64,000 bases of DNA from Lophius americanus. Lineage: Eukaryota > Chordata > Actinopteri > Lophiiformes > Lophiidae. Below are positions 12,720 through 24,545 of this stretch, piece by piece. The DNA lies in NCBI GenBank assembly GCA_037951165.1, contig JBBDHG010000169.1, forward strand, positions 2,350,001 to 2,414,000. The letters run 5' to 3'. Under the pieces are notes generated by a model. The model had not been told where the DNA came from. It searched no databases and worked only from the letters and a program-made list of their open reading frames with translations. Position numbers and translations under genes: made by a program. The first letter of the stretch is position 1; each line of letters opens with the position of its first letter.

Positions 12720-13388
12720 TCCCCTACTACATGGGGGACAATTAAACAATCAATATTGTGTAACTAAAAATCAACACAGTATCTCAAAACATATTTTTTA
12801 AATTCAAGTATATAAATATTCTTTCCCTCCTTGTGAACACATATTCATATTCATGTCATATTTCCGTCACATTACCAAGTCAACACAACAGATTTGAGGG
12901 TTGAAAGGTCACATGACCTCCTGCTGCATCAAAAAATCGACTCCATTTCTGTTCTCAGTGACTGCCTACGCCTCTTTCCATCGCATCCTCCTGCTGTCAA
13001 AACAAAGTTCTACTTGACTCCCCAGCAATGACATCAACGGCATAATTGAACAGTAAATATTTAATCGTCTGCCCTCCATTTAAAAACCATGGATTCCAAG
13101 CAGCTCTAAAAAAAAGCTAAGAAAAAAAGGAGTTTGTTGTATTTTAAGGAACAAACATCTGCCAGCGAGGAGCTGCCAACAAACGGTAGCCTCTCCCTCC
13201 TTTCCCCTGCAAGAATGTCTTTTTAGCTTTCCTGTCGAGTGGCGACGACTGTTATCTGTTTGCAGGAGCTAGCTGTCATCCATCTACATTAACCGGCCCG
13301 CTCGCCCGAGCCTGGTCACAACAAGACACAGTCCGGGCTCTCAGGACCGCAAGGAGATTGGACACGATGAGAGCGGGGATTGTGAGGC

Positions 13389-13417
13389 GGGGGGGTGGGG
13401 GCTGGGGGGGGTGGGGG
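13389..13417 (+). repeat. G-rich tract, G-quadruplex-capable
   Basis: Runs of 7, 4-5, 8 and 5 G residues are separated by T, CT and T. On the host-gene strand it is a polypyrimidine/C tract. It sits about 1.1 kb beyond the Ig1 exon donor. Confidence 0.75.
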
Positions 13418-14555
13418 CTTCTATGAGTTAACTCGGCCTTATAATCAAACTGATAATAGCAGAGACCAAGTGAAGTCCGTCTACGACAGGAAATACATGA
13501 AGAAGAGACGACACTGATGATGTGGGACTGACACACTTCATATTTGGTTTCTATTGGTGTCACGTTCCCTCTTCCTCTACATCTACCTGTAAAACAGTCA
13601 TTTGTGTCTGATTCCATATAATCAAAATTGTGATTGCTATGAGACCAGAGGGAAGGTATGAACAAAAAACAATGACTGTTGTTTGATTTAAGCAGAAAAA
13701 AAAAGAAAGAAAGCAAAGTCGATGCATATTGTTCTCTCTTGGGGAAGGTGGGTTGTTTATTTCAGGCAAGAGGAAGTTTAATTCCTCAAACGTTTCATCT
13801 GATTTGCTCATAATTCGGTGCGTATGAATCCACTCACATGACTCGGTCTTATATAAATCATGTTTTAATCTAATAGTTCATATTTTATTCACTAAAGGAG
13901 CTTGAAACTGAAATGTCCATAATAACCTGACGTCTTAGGAAAGATAAAATGTAAAATGACCACGCTGTTCATCATCTAAAACTAAAGCACTTGCCATTTT
14001 TCTTCGACTAAAATTAAGACGGAGATGTCCAATAAGATAAAACCGGAGACTAAAAATAGCGAGATGATGTTGAGCAAGTGTAACAAGAACGTTTCCCACA
14101 TAAAACTAGATGACAAAATCCGTTAGGATGAGGATAAATATTTCCAAAAAAACCTTTTACTGAATCGGTGGAGAGAATGTTTCTCTGCAGCAACCCAAAA
14201 GAACACGACGAGAAAAAAAGTGAAAGGGCAGGAAAGTTGATATTCTCTCTTCGAGATGTCATCAGTCCGCCGTATCGACATAGAAAATAGTTTAATGGTG
14301 CTGTAATTGTGTTAAAATGCCATATATTTCCACTTAAGCCAGTTAAGTGTGAAATAAATGTAAATTGACACAATGATAAAACAGGGATTTTATTATATTT
14401 TGGTATAATTGCAGCATCAAATGTAATCTGTGCTCCCTTGTGTCTGCCCCGCGTTAACACAGAACATTCCATTTCTGCCTTTCGGTCCGGTTTCCCCAGC
14501 AGACACGCACGTCTGACTTCTGAGCACATCCGCCTGAGAGATAGAGAACACTCAC

Positions 14556-14882
14556 TTGCCACTTCCAGCGACGCATTGCGACTGACTGCCTCGCCCAGGT
14601 AGTTCCTCGCCACACACACATAGACGCCTTCATCTGGTTTGCTTCGCCTCCCGTGTACAATCCTCAGGAAGAAGAGCGAGCCGCTGGGTAAGAGCATCCG
14701 GTGGGATCGGGGGTCCTCTCGATCCGTCTCCACGCGCTCGCCATCTTTGTACCATTCCACCATCGGAGTGGGCCGGCCTTCTGCTTTACAGTTGAGGGTG
14801 GCCGGCTCGCCTTTGGAGACGATGAGATCGGACGGGTGTTCTACGATCCGTGGAGGAGCATCTTCTAACCTGGGTCTAGATG
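14556..14882 (-). CDS. robo3: Roundabout receptor exon 2: first Ig domain (partial gene)
   Basis: This 327-nt exon is phase 1 at both ends. It encodes 108 full residues plus split codons and begins SRPRLEDAPPRIVEHPSDLI. It is the first Ig domain of a ROBO receptor, the single-pass growth-cone receptor whose Ig1-Ig2 region binds SLIT. Visible Ig features are the B-strand Cys31, core Trp43 (VEWYKDGER), the F-strand DEGVYVC with Cys89, the LLPSGSLFFLRIVHGRRSKP block typical of ROBO Ig1, and an NAS sequon at 102-104. The acceptor is a pyrimidine tract ending CTTTCCTCCAG; the donor is A|GTGAGT. ROBO Ig1 exons end in phase 1 before LRDDF, which fits. EDA-PRIVE and the REDPR motif resemble ROBO3; ROBO1 and ROBO2 usually have RQEDFPP and KDDPR. 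The A of the split last codon would allow Ile, as in ROBO1, so the paralogue call is provisional. The Met-initiated frame extending beyond both splice sites (14946-14050) is not the real product. Confidence 0.95.
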
Positions 14883-14925
14883 CTGGAGGAAAGACGGCAA
14901 CACAGGGAAGACAAAGGTTAACCAT
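14883..14925 (-). other. Splice acceptor region of robo exon 2
   Basis: On the minus strand a pyrimidine-rich run (TTTGTCTTCCCTGTGTTGCC, then GTCTTTCCTCC) leads to AG at 14884-14883. A plausible branch sequence, GGTTAACC, lies at about 14916-14923, some 35 nt upstream. The acceptor leaves CA as the first two exon bases, completing a codon begun by the last base of exon 1. Confidence 0.8.
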
Positions 14926-15014
14926 TGAGTTTTTCTTGATTTGCACAGGTGTAAATTGGTATTTGTAATTGCCTCTCTGGTGTGACAGACTACCTTAAGT
15001 CCTCTATGACATGA

Positions 15015-15260
15015 GCCAGCATTCACTCATTCATAGGGTGGGTATCAGAGGCTAGCATGAAAGGTGCCACCTGCTCATAACCCTTATAACCAGTCATGTA
15101 CCCACTGATACCCCAATGGAAATGCCACCAGGAGCCAAATGGGGTTCTGAATCTCGGTCAACGATACTTCACTTGTGGACTGCAGGGGCCTGGAATCAAA
15201 CCACCAACCGTACAATAAGTGAATGACCAGTTTACCTCCAGAGCCACAGTCACTATAAAA
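15015..15260. repeat. Anonymous interspersed repeat (fish type)
   Basis: The text GAAAGGTGCCACCTGCTCAT and, later, GGACTGCAGGGGCCTGGAAT, CAAACCACCAACC and CCAGAGCCACAG follow the pattern of a frequently seen fish interspersed repeat. That repeat reads as a fragment of degenerate open sequence ending in CTGAGCCACAG. The copy is diverged and its boundaries are approximate. The class is not assigned. Confidence 0.5.
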
Positions 15261-16009
15261 GAGGATCAGGATCATTTAAGCCTTTCTGGAAGACTTGAGT
15301 TCAGCTTGGTAAGACCAGGACGTCACAGATCCATCCATGAGGAGCAAATTTGAACCGGTCCAGCCCCTTTGAAGCACCTAAAGAGCAATATGGGCCTAAG
15401 GATCTGACTCAACGATTAGGATTGACCCCTTGACCTACAGCTGCCCATGAGGAAAATGAGCCAATGAGGAGCAACGAGAGAAACGTCAAGCCAAGCCAAT
15501 CACAGGCCGGTCATGGGGTCTCTATAGTAGGATTCCCAATTTAACACTAACAACCACTTCCCCATCCCAGGGTCCACCTATCCACAAAACTTAATTGAAA
15601 TCCATTAAATAAACTTTGACATACCCCATGTACAATCACACAGACTAATCAGGTAAGTCAGGTGTTTTCCCGTGACTGGAAAACACCTGAGTCAGAGGTA
15701 AGTTTGAACAAACTGACATGAAACATGCACACTCTATCAAAAAACTTTTCCCTCAAGCTTTTTCAGGCTTGAGTGAAATGTCACCGAAATCTGTCAAGTG
15801 TTTATAAATCATTATGTTAAAATGGCAGACGGATCAGGGTAACCCAATATGCCTCCTTTGGCGGGGCGTAAAATTACCCTCCATTGCCCTGTCTGCAAGC
15901 CTCTTTATCTGGGCGCCTGAGCGGCTGCAGAGGCGCACAATTTAATCAAGGAAAACACGTCCGTGTGAAATGAGCATGTAACGTAATTGCTCAAAAGACA
16001 CACTCGCAG

Positions 16010-16600
16010 AGTAAATGAAGAGGACAAGTGAAATTACATGCCCTAAATTCTGCATCTGTCAAACCAAAACCAGATTTCTCCGGCATTGGAGAGGCATGAG
16101 AGACCTAAATGTAGCGGAACTGTGCAGATCTGAAGATCTCGGGGAAAGTAGGCTGTGTGAAGTAATGAAATATTCACGTATCAAAGATGGACTCAGGGGG
16201 GAAAGGTTTCCACGTGACACGCAAGTGAAACTCTTCTGATTTAAATACGGGCGTTTGGTATTCAATAAAACGGCTTGCATGTCTGTGTGAGCTGCAGGTT
16301 GCTGCGAATTTCTTCTAAATAGAAAGGCGTCGTGCGTCTGAACAGTGTTGATGCGGACTCTCCGGCTTCTGTTTTGAAAATATGATTGAAGGAAATAAAT
16401 GAAGACAGAGACAGAAGCGGATGGAGATGGAGGCCATGTAATTCCCACTGGCCTTTTTTTTCCGCAACTTTGAAATTGCTTTTTTCTCCCCTCCGTCTCT
16501 CTTCTTCCACCTCCAATTTGACTGAGAGCATGTTGGCGGCACAATTATGCATGAGAAGTAATAACACAAACTCAAGCACCACGAGGTATGAGTGAAATTT
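16010..16600. other. Unannotated, repeat-free intronic block
   Basis: No simple or interspersed repeat is visible, and base composition is balanced. Overlapping open frames up to 161 codons on the minus strand (16059-16544) show no domain, no signal peptide and low-complexity Ser/Arg patches, so I read them as chance. The block may be constrained intronic sequence; nothing specific supports it. Confidence 0.15.
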
Positions 16601-17734
16601 CCCCCTGGAGAGCGAGGAACGAGTCACAGCAGGAGGTGCCGGCGTTCGTCAGAATAACCGACTGGGTTGTTCCGATTTGCCGTCTCACTCAGCCAGCGAG
16701 GGATACCGTCTTTAGGCTAAAACCAATTTCACCTCTGTTATTGCGTGTTTTAGCCGCGGCATATTGCGCCATTATAACGCCGACTGAATGCTTTCAGAAC
16801 ATTCCCGGCGGGATATCGGTTGGACCGGTTCAGAGCCACTCCTGCTCTCGTGAAATAATCTCACTTTAAATAAGTGAGTTTCCTAAATGGTGAATGGACT
16901 GTACTTAAAGCATCTTTCTGGTCTGCTTGACCACTTTAAGCGCTTTACATCACGGTCCAATAGTCACCCACCTAGACAAACTTTCATATAGTTGTGAAGA
17001 GGCTAACTATGGACAGTCTGCAGTATAGAAACTTCTGCTGTGGACCCGGTTAGATACTTGCTGGGTCAAGATGACCTGGCTTTGGTTTGAGTGTCAGCCT
17101 ATCCCTGTAAAAGGAACTGGTTCTGGGTGTCTATTACGTGGCTGTGGATTTCTTGCATCCCTCGGTGGCTGTGAGGATAAAAAAGCAGATTGTAGATTGG
17201 ATTTTGGGCCCATTAAAATCTGGAATGCACAACCCCGTCTATGCCTTATTTTTGCCACCGCACTTGGCACCACCTGCTCATCAGTGGCGGTTCCCATTCA
17301 GGCCATCAATCATACACGGACGGGACAGCCATCATGTCCAACTCAGGGTTCAGCGTCTTCCTCGAGGAAACTTTAACATTTAAGCTTCCAGGCTGAGATC
17401 GAACAATTAACCTTCCAATTGAGGAAAGACCCTTCTTTTAATAAAAGGGGAACATTTGAGGCTCTTCATTTTGTTGCTGGTATTAAGGTACCTAATTGAA
17501 AACTCAAAGATTTGAACGAAAGGACGGCGATGCCTATGCTACTGGAAAAACCCAGTTTGCTCTGATGTGGACGGGCCAAAACCTCAGTCAAGAGCGGAAT
17601 ACAAATTAAATGAAAATCAGCTGAAGTTGGACCCAGTTATGAGAGACCTTTAGGATCCAACAAAGCATGCGTGAGATTTCCTTGAATTCTGTCCAGAGCC
17701 ACCAATGGAGTCTGGATTCACCAATTCAGCTTTA

Positions 17735-17889
17735 TTGCATGTATTTGGACTTGAACTGGAAGCTGGAATACCCGTTGAGAACCCACACAAACACGGAGAG
17801 AGAACATGCAAACTCCACACAGAAAGGCCCCATGGTCTGAGCCCGGAACCTTCCTGCTGTGAGGTGACCTTGCTCACCACTGCGCCATA
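17735..17889 (-). repeat. Interspersed repeat copy, minus orientation (pairs with 52436-52640)
   Basis: The sequence AACCCACACAAACACGGAGA, then AACATGCAAACTCCACACAG, AAAGGCCCCATGGTC and CTTCCTGCTGTGAGGTGACC is the reverse-complement form of a very common fish repeat. The other form carries CTGGGTTCAAATCCACCTG, GTTTGCATGG and CTCCCACAGTCCAAAAACAT. A GGTTCRAAYCC-like box suggests tRNA-derived ancestry, but that is inference. Confidence 0.65.
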
Positions 17890-18818
17890 ATGCTGATTGT
17901 CCAAACCATGTATGAATTGCATGACCTCACAGGGCAATGGCCTAACACTTCCTGTCCATCTGTTGCCACGCCTCAAATTACTTTTATCCTTTTATCATTT
18001 TATCCGCACATTACGACATCAACTGGCCAATTGCATAGCACCCGTTATAACTTGCTTGATAACCATATCTTCCCCTTGCAGGATCTGGAGTAAAGACCTA
18101 ACATATTGGACGAAACCGAGACCAATCTACTTGAACTGGTTGATTTTTGTTGGTACCACCATTTGTCTTTCTTTCCACGCTCATTAAATGTTTCGGTTGA
18201 ACACAGCAAAGCAACTCATTTATCTGCAAAGCTTATGAAAAACGTTCCACCAGGTTTGGAAAAAGACTCGTTAGAGCACAAGTATTGGAAGCGATGTTAG
18301 AAAAGGGGGGGATGCTGGTTCCTCACACGGGTGCATGATTGACAAGGAGTTGAGTGGATGAGGCGTTGAGAAAAGTAGTCAAAACGAGTGCTCTCAAAGG
18401 GACAAATTCTCTGAGAATTCTTTGCTGGATAAAGAAGTAAAGTGCTTTCTGCTGTTGGGAACGGGGATAAAGCGCGTGGTGGCCCTGCACTCAATGCAAT
18501 TACATTTAGAGGGATGGAGAAATAGGATTGCTCTGAATGGCAGGAAATGGTATTGAAGTTCAAATCGAATAGCAGCTGGTATCATGTCTGACATCTACTT
18601 TCAATCCCAGAGAGCAAACCGGAATGTGATCAGACATTAGACCCCTCGGAGTTCAACGTCATCAAAGGAAAGAACGCATTGATCGGATTCTTTTGTCTCG
18701 CCGGCCCAAAACGGAACCCGAGGAACTTTGTCTTAAAATTATTACGTAGAATATTAATACATTTGGGATCACTCATGTTCGTCGTTATGCCCGTCATGCA
18801 TTTTACTATCAGCGATAT

Positions 18819-19215
18819 ACACAGATAAGCCATAACATTATAACCATCTATCGGATACATATGTCTACCTTCTGCCTCCAAAACAGATCTGAGCCTTCAA
18901 GAGTGAGACTCCACTAGATTTTTCAAATCTTCTCGGTTGCAAGGTGGAGCCTTCATGGATCGGACATGATTATCCAGCACAGATGCTGGATTGGACTAAG
19001 ATCTGGGGAATTTGGAGGCCGACTCGACTGAAAGAGGTCACTGCCGATTCGCCAGCGGTCCTTCCTTGGACCACAGTGGTAGGTATCAACCACTGCAGAC
19101 CAGAAACACCCAAAAAACCTGCAGTTCTGGAGATGATCTTGTCATCACAAACCTGCAAAGATCAATTTCAGGACAATGCGTTTACTTGCTACCTTATACC
19201 CCCCCCCCCTAAAAG
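18819..19215 (-). mobile_element. Second Tc1-like transposon family, internal deletion derivative
   Basis: The left end carries AAGCCATAACATTATAACCA, the usual inverted-repeat start of a fish Tc1-like family. It is followed by decayed transposase text on the minus strand: GTGGAGCCTTCATGGATCGG, CAGCACAGATGCTGGATTGG, AGATCTGGGGAATTTGGAGG. The sequence then jumps to N-terminal transposase text (CCTTCCTTGGACCACAGTGG, CCACTGCAGACCAGAAACAC, CTGCAGTTCTGGAGATG). Most of the middle, including the catalytic region, is therefore missing. The right inverted repeat is not clearly visible and may be lost beyond the poly-C run at 19201-19209. Orientation is inferred from the transposase direction. Confidence 0.7.
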
Positions 19216-20081
19216 TCGATAAATCAGAAGCGTTGGTGTTTTTTTTGATAGGTTGCTCTCCTTTGACGTTGTAAGATGCCATTCATCTGAAGGCTAAATG
19301 GTAGCATTTGTATCATGTCTCCTGTCAAGGTATTTAAGTTGGAGGGGGGGGAGGGGGGGCTGTCTGGTGGGAGCCCATCAGAAGAGCGCCTTAAAGAGCC
19401 GTCTCATAAATTTTACAGTCCAAGCTTGTTGGAACAAGCCATGTGGAAATGTAAAGGCTTTCATAGAAGGAGTAGGCCGCTGTGTGCGACCGAGCTAAAT
19501 ATCATTAAGAGAACATCCAGAGCCGTCATCCAAGAACATTTAGGGCTGCTGAAATGATCTCAGCTACCGTAGAAAATCGCTCTGACCTCTTACTCCCGGC
19601 TGATTGATTCCGTGGCGGAGACATCGTCTGAATCTACGCCGACATTACTAACGTAACGGTGACCTTTAATGCGCAGGCTTCTTTTCTGCCGCTGCAGGCT
19701 GTACGTTGGTACGATGGCGCAGATCCACGCGTCGATACGGTCAACCCCAGGATATTTGAATTTCTAAGCCGCGCAGTATTCCCCTGTGGCGTAGCTCACA
19801 GCCGGTGGAGATATATGTAATAGATAAGGGCGAGGCTGCAGCGGATGAACTCCAATCAGGTTAAATAGACGGCAGGAGCCTGCAGAGTACAACCGGCTGT
19901 CTTGGGAAGGCTGTCCGATCGGAGAGCGTGAATCCTCTCCGGACTTATTAGCTTCCTGCCCACGGAGTAGAACTGCGGCGGGGCCGGCAGCACCTCTCGC
20001 AGCGAGCTAATGGAACAGGGGATGCCGCTGCAGGAGTCCCGAATGTAAGATCCAACGTTCGAAATGTTTGACAAGAACGGA

Positions 20082-20124
20082 GAGCGGGCGAAAAAAAAAA
20101 AAAAAGTGAATTAAAACGGCGAAA
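20082..20124. repeat. Short A-rich tract
   Basis: A 15-base A run (20092-20106) and a smaller AAAAAAAGG stretch lie in otherwise unremarkable sequence. Confidence 0.6.
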
Positions 20125-23100
20125 CGGAAAAAAAGGAATGCACTCGAAAGAGAAGTGTGCAGAAGATCTCCCTTTCAGATCAGCTGGCCGTCAGTCTCTG
20201 GTGATTGTGAGGCGCTTTTATTTCTTGCCCAGCCTTCAAGGCAGTTTTTGGAAATGAAAACTGGGAGGCAGATTAAAGGTAAAACCTTGATGCATTTACG
20301 TGAAATCAGTCCTCCACACAGGAAACGAGGGCGCGGAGAAATGTTCTTTTCAACCAGGGTCGGAGATGTTGTTTGGGCTGAATGTTAACAATCGCCGCAG
20401 AAATGTGTTTGTATTACTTTTAGTTTTCTATTAATCAACAACTGCTTGATTAATTGAAGTTTTTTGTTGATGTATGGACAATGCGCAGATTCCACAATGG
20501 AGAACAAGCTGGTTCAAAAAGTTATTTATTCCTTCTGCTATCTGTCTTGCGCGTGACAAGTTGTAGCTCAAATCTGTGCTGGGTGTTTGTTGCTGTATTT
20601 ATTTGTTTTTGTTCGATGGTGTAAGACTGCTGCCTGTGAATTATAGTGTTTCTGTGAGCCATTATATCACAGAGTTACCGGAGTCATGTCATTACATCCC
20701 ATAAGCACCGGAGCCATGTCATTATTCATATGTAGATATAAGTTTCCCTCCAAACTCAATCTCATTTGTTTTTTTCATTTTAAACGAGGGACACAAACCA
20801 GGGGGGCAAAAGACCATTACTGTTCTGTCACAGTATCTTTTGTCATATTTTGGTTATTTTTGTATCTGTGTTTTTACAATGGAGACCAGGAAGCTTATAA
20901 TAACCCCACAACAATGGTCCGAGTCCACTCTGGCAACCGGGTTCCAGGCTGAAAGCCCGTTTTCGGTTGTGTAAACGCACACGCGCCGCTCCAAACCAGA
21001 TCTGGAGCATCTGGTTTGTTCTGGAAAGCAGTAAGCGTGCCGTCCGGTTTTAACTACAGATTGTCACTAGAAGCTCTACAGAACCTGTTTTCATAAGATC
21101 TTTGTAAGTGAGCAGGGAGAGAGGAGAGGATGGTGCACATATGGACTCAGCTATGCAAATAAAATACTCACTGTGGATCTCAGAGTAAGTCAGTAAGTCT
21201 GCACTAAGTACATAAGAAGACACAAGAGCAAGTCTCGGCCCGTTCAGACCAAACCGATGACATATCGGCTGATTACCGATAGAACCAGTCGTACAGATAT
21301 CCGGGACAAGACCTCCTCCTCCATGTGGATGAACTCGCCGATTATTAATCTTTATTCTAGAGATCGACATGTAAACAATGTTAAAAGGAAATCGTCATCA
21401 GACGACCCTATGCAAATATATGTTTATGATAGACATGAATCCATCAGACCAAAACCCGGTCCTGCCTGTTTGTCGTTTAATTCTACTCAGCATGAGTTTC
21501 CCAGATTCAAACTGACCGATTCAAAGTCAAAACATACTCCTGTGGCGTTCACTGGAAACATCGGGCTTTGGAAAAATACATAAACAAAGTAATTTGTTGT
21601 CTACAAAGTATTTAAAAGTGGGAAAACTAAAAAAAAAAAAAAGTGGGGGGGGGATAAACCCCGTGAGGGTGACATGAAAATGAATGAGAAAAATTGGAAC
21701 AAAAACACCAGAGGAAGCACAAACTCCTGCCGCAATGTTCCCTCCGTAATAGAGGATGGCAAAGTGCTGAGGCAGAACCTTTTTCTCATCCACTTCAAGA
21801 ACAAGTGGCTCGGTGTGTCCTGCTGATACGCAACCAGAACGGAGGACCCCAGTCAAAGATAAAGTGGATCCACCCCCCCACCCTCCCACCTCCCAACTCC
21901 CATCTCCCCAGCCTTATTCCACCGAAACACAAGAGGGCTTTTCACGGCTAAGCTGATTTACTTCCTCTGAAAGAGGCCCAAAACATCACAACAACAACAG
22001 TAACTCACCGGCATCGCTCCACTAATCTGGACGACCATTGTGATGCTGCTAAAACTAAGGAGGGGGAGGAGGAGGGGGGGTCGACTTATTTGCATGCAGA
22101 CTCGACACCAGCGCTCTACAGTAGACGCACCGAAAGTAGAGAAAGTTTAAAAGCGTGCACGAATTTTTCTATTTTGATAGCAGATTAGAAGTGCAGTAGA
22201 ATAGTCTTTGGTCTTTAAGGACGGCGGCGCTGCCTCACCTGTCAGCGAAATAGTTCCACTCCAATTACCAAGAAATAATAATAAGCTGTGCTAAAAAAGA
22301 AATAAAACCCGCGACCGTCGACTTGTTTGGAAGCCCGTGATTAGAGATGTGCACGCGACGCCGCTGTCGACAAGAGGTCCTGACACTACGTCATTATAAA
22401 AAAACAAAACAAGGAGAGCGGAGGAGGAGAGGGAGCGACGAGACATAAGGTGAGAATGTTGATTGGATCTGGTATGAGGCAGATAAGAGGTGTGAACAGG
22501 ACTACTTTTACTTCCGCTAGACTCGTTCCTGCGGGGTCTACAGCGCTGTACGGAAATATCCTGGTGTTGGGGCCTCTTTCGCACGCTTCCTATTCCTCCC
22601 ACAGATGGTACGACACTCAGACGGCTGAAAATAAACCCACCGTTGCTCATTTTGTCTGATATTTGCACAAGGCTCGATCTTGAGGTCAGCAAGAAAAATC
22701 CTCGCACCCACTTATCAAATGTCTCTCCCAAAGGGCTAGGATCGCTGCTCAGCCCCCCAGGGGCCGTGGAACCCGGCGTCATCACACATATGATCTAAAA
22801 TATTCTCCTCATACAGAACGTTACACACTGTCGGGCACCTCAACCCAGACAGGGCGAGAAAATGCCTTTCATTTCTGCGTGATGGACTTGAAACCGAATC
22901 AGAATAATGAAATGAATCAAAAACCCGCTCTCCTTATCTCTCCGTGGTGAGTTGTGGTAAAAAAAAGAAAAAAGATTAAGGCTTGCTCTGGCTTAGGAAC
23001 CACAACGACGGCTGAGCTGAGCCAACGCTCTCCCTGCACTCTAGATAACACCTCTCCTGGCTAAAAAGACCGACTTTAATGGCGGAAGAAAAATCTTTTT

Positions 23101-23300
23101 AAGCTGAAATTCCAATAAAAATACCTGCCACTGTTGGACTGACTGAGCTTTATAATCCTTTAAAGGAAGGGCCAGAGGAGAGAGGGGCGGGGCGAGTGAA
23201 GACGAGCAGAGAAATCTCAACAACCCTCCCTCATCTCCCATTCTTTTGAGCGGCTCGGCTTCCCCTTCTTCCAGAAGTTGTTGTTTTGCAGCTTTGTTGC

Positions 23301-23344
23301 CTCCTCTCCTCCTCCTCCTCCTCCTCCTCCTCCTCCTCCTCCTC
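23301..23344. repeat. (CCT)n trinucleotide repeat, about 44 bp
   Basis: These are about fourteen CCT/TCC triplets, purine-rich on the minus strand. The poly-Pro and poly-Arg frames across it are artefacts. It borders the candidate regulatory block that follows. Confidence 0.95.
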
Positions 23345-23620
23345 ATTCGCCCCGATTCTCACCAAGGCAGCGGGAATTGATTTGCAAATATGCATTCAAA
23401 GTTAAATTGGCAGCAGTGAGGAAGGCAAGCTGGAGTGCTTTTCTCTGCAGCCTCCTACTCTCTGACCCTGTGGGGGACGAACAAAATGAGGCCCTCGCAT
23501 GAGAATGCCGAGTACCAGCCATAAAGAAGGAACCTCCTTAATTGAGCCGGCGTTGATGCAAAGCATCGAAATGGGCAGGGTCAACTTTGCGAAAAGGAAA
23601 TTGGGTGTTTTTATCACGTC
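23345..23620. other. Candidate regulatory block with octamer-like POU sites
   Basis: This is repeat-free sequence carrying ATTTGCAAAT (23380-23389), a perfect 10-bp palindrome, immediately followed by ATGCAT (23390-23395). Both are close to octamer/POU-factor half sites. An AATTGAGC motif lies near 23540 and a GATGCAAAGCATC palindrome near 23554. The clustering of palindromic sites suggests an intronic regulatory element; no conservation data are available. Confidence 0.25.
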
Positions 23621-24545
23621 TCTCTTGGGGGGCCACGAAGAGATTCATGAGAGGGGGCCGACGCTACCCCAGGAAGCGCTTCCTTTTAGAAAAGGGGATA
23701 GTGAAAACTGGGAGTGAAAAGAAACAGTTAAGAGGCAGCTCCAAAAAAAAAACATGCCCCTTGGACTAACAACTTTCATTCTCGCAACTTTCAGAGTTTG
23801 GATGGCGGCGCTGGCAAACAGCCCGGATGATGTCTGACAAGATGTTTGGGCAGGTTGACAAGGCAGGAGAAGCTCTCTGTAGATAGAGAGCAGGCAAAAG
23901 CATCTTTTCAACAAGGAGAAGGAACAGAGGCTGACTGACAAAGAGACTCTCTGATCTGTGGAAACATGGCGGGGAGGGTTCTGGAGTTGATTACACTGTA
24001 AAAAAAACGTTAACGCATGATTGGATGAAGTTTTATTGAGTCTAAAATGTCATTTGATTGTGTCACCAGTGAAAGTTTTTTATTCAATCATCAACTTTTC
24101 TGGTTTGACAGCGTGTCGTATTTGTCTAAACACACTGCAGGAATAAAATAATGTCAGATTTGTGCACCAGTAATAAAAAAAACATTTATTTACTGTTTTT
24201 ATATTTTCAGTTAAAGAATATCCAGTGCAGGAATTTCCCTGTTTTTAAAAAAACGTTGTAGTGTGTGCTTTAAGTCTTAGGGCTGAAAGAACACTGAGGG
24301 GGGAAACATAACGACTCTTTAGGAGAACGGTTCTGACCTTTAAGTTCTGTTTATTTAGGGCTGGACGGTTGACTTGGTTTGTTTGTCTGCAGGATTATGT
24401 TAAAACAACGAGAAGGATGTAAACAAAAGTTAGTCAACGGACGGGGTGAAGGCAAGGAATGGACTAATTACAGTTTGGTGTTGATCCAAATGAAGTGGGT
24501 CCCTCAGGTCCCAAAACTTCTAGTGGCATTCTTTCAGATCTAACT

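Larger units (their letters stand above)
1..14555 (-). other. Intron 2 of the robo-family gene (partial, open at window start)
   Basis: This is the sequence downstream of the Ig1 exon on the minus strand. It starts with a consensus donor (GTGAGT, 14555-14550) and continues past the window edge. I searched the minus strand for the expected next ROBO exon (Ig2, with LRDDFRQ, PPRGHPEP and CVGTNMVGE patterns) and saw none, so the intron is probably longer than 14.5 kb. Recognisable contents are listed separately. I recognised nothing in 1-2090, 2490-5270, 5730-6810, 6870-7300, 7340-7960, 8050-8770, 8810-9320, 10640-12075 or 12720-13385. The stretch 13420-14555 is A/T-rich intron with no recognisable element. 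The intron assignment depends on the exon calls; an unseen short exon or regulatory RNA cannot be excluded. Confidence 0.75.

Noticed and set aside
13276..13716. 146-codon minus open frame
   Set aside because: It includes Pro runs from the G-rich tract and a poly-Phe start from an A run, with no domain or homology.
14050..14946. 298-codon minus open frame as a complete gene
   Set aside because: Only 14556-14882 is coding. The frame merely runs through both splice sites; the flanking residues (before SRPRLED and after LEVA) have no ROBO similarity and the splice signals are strong.
14639..14968. 109-codon plus open frame opposite the Ig1 exon
   Set aside because: It is antisense to the Ig exon, with no domain. 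It is open only because the coding exon constrains codon use.
16059..16544. 161-codon minus open frame
   Set aside because: Low-complexity Ser/Arg content, overlapping frames on both strands, no domain, and no splice signals consistent with the robo gene.
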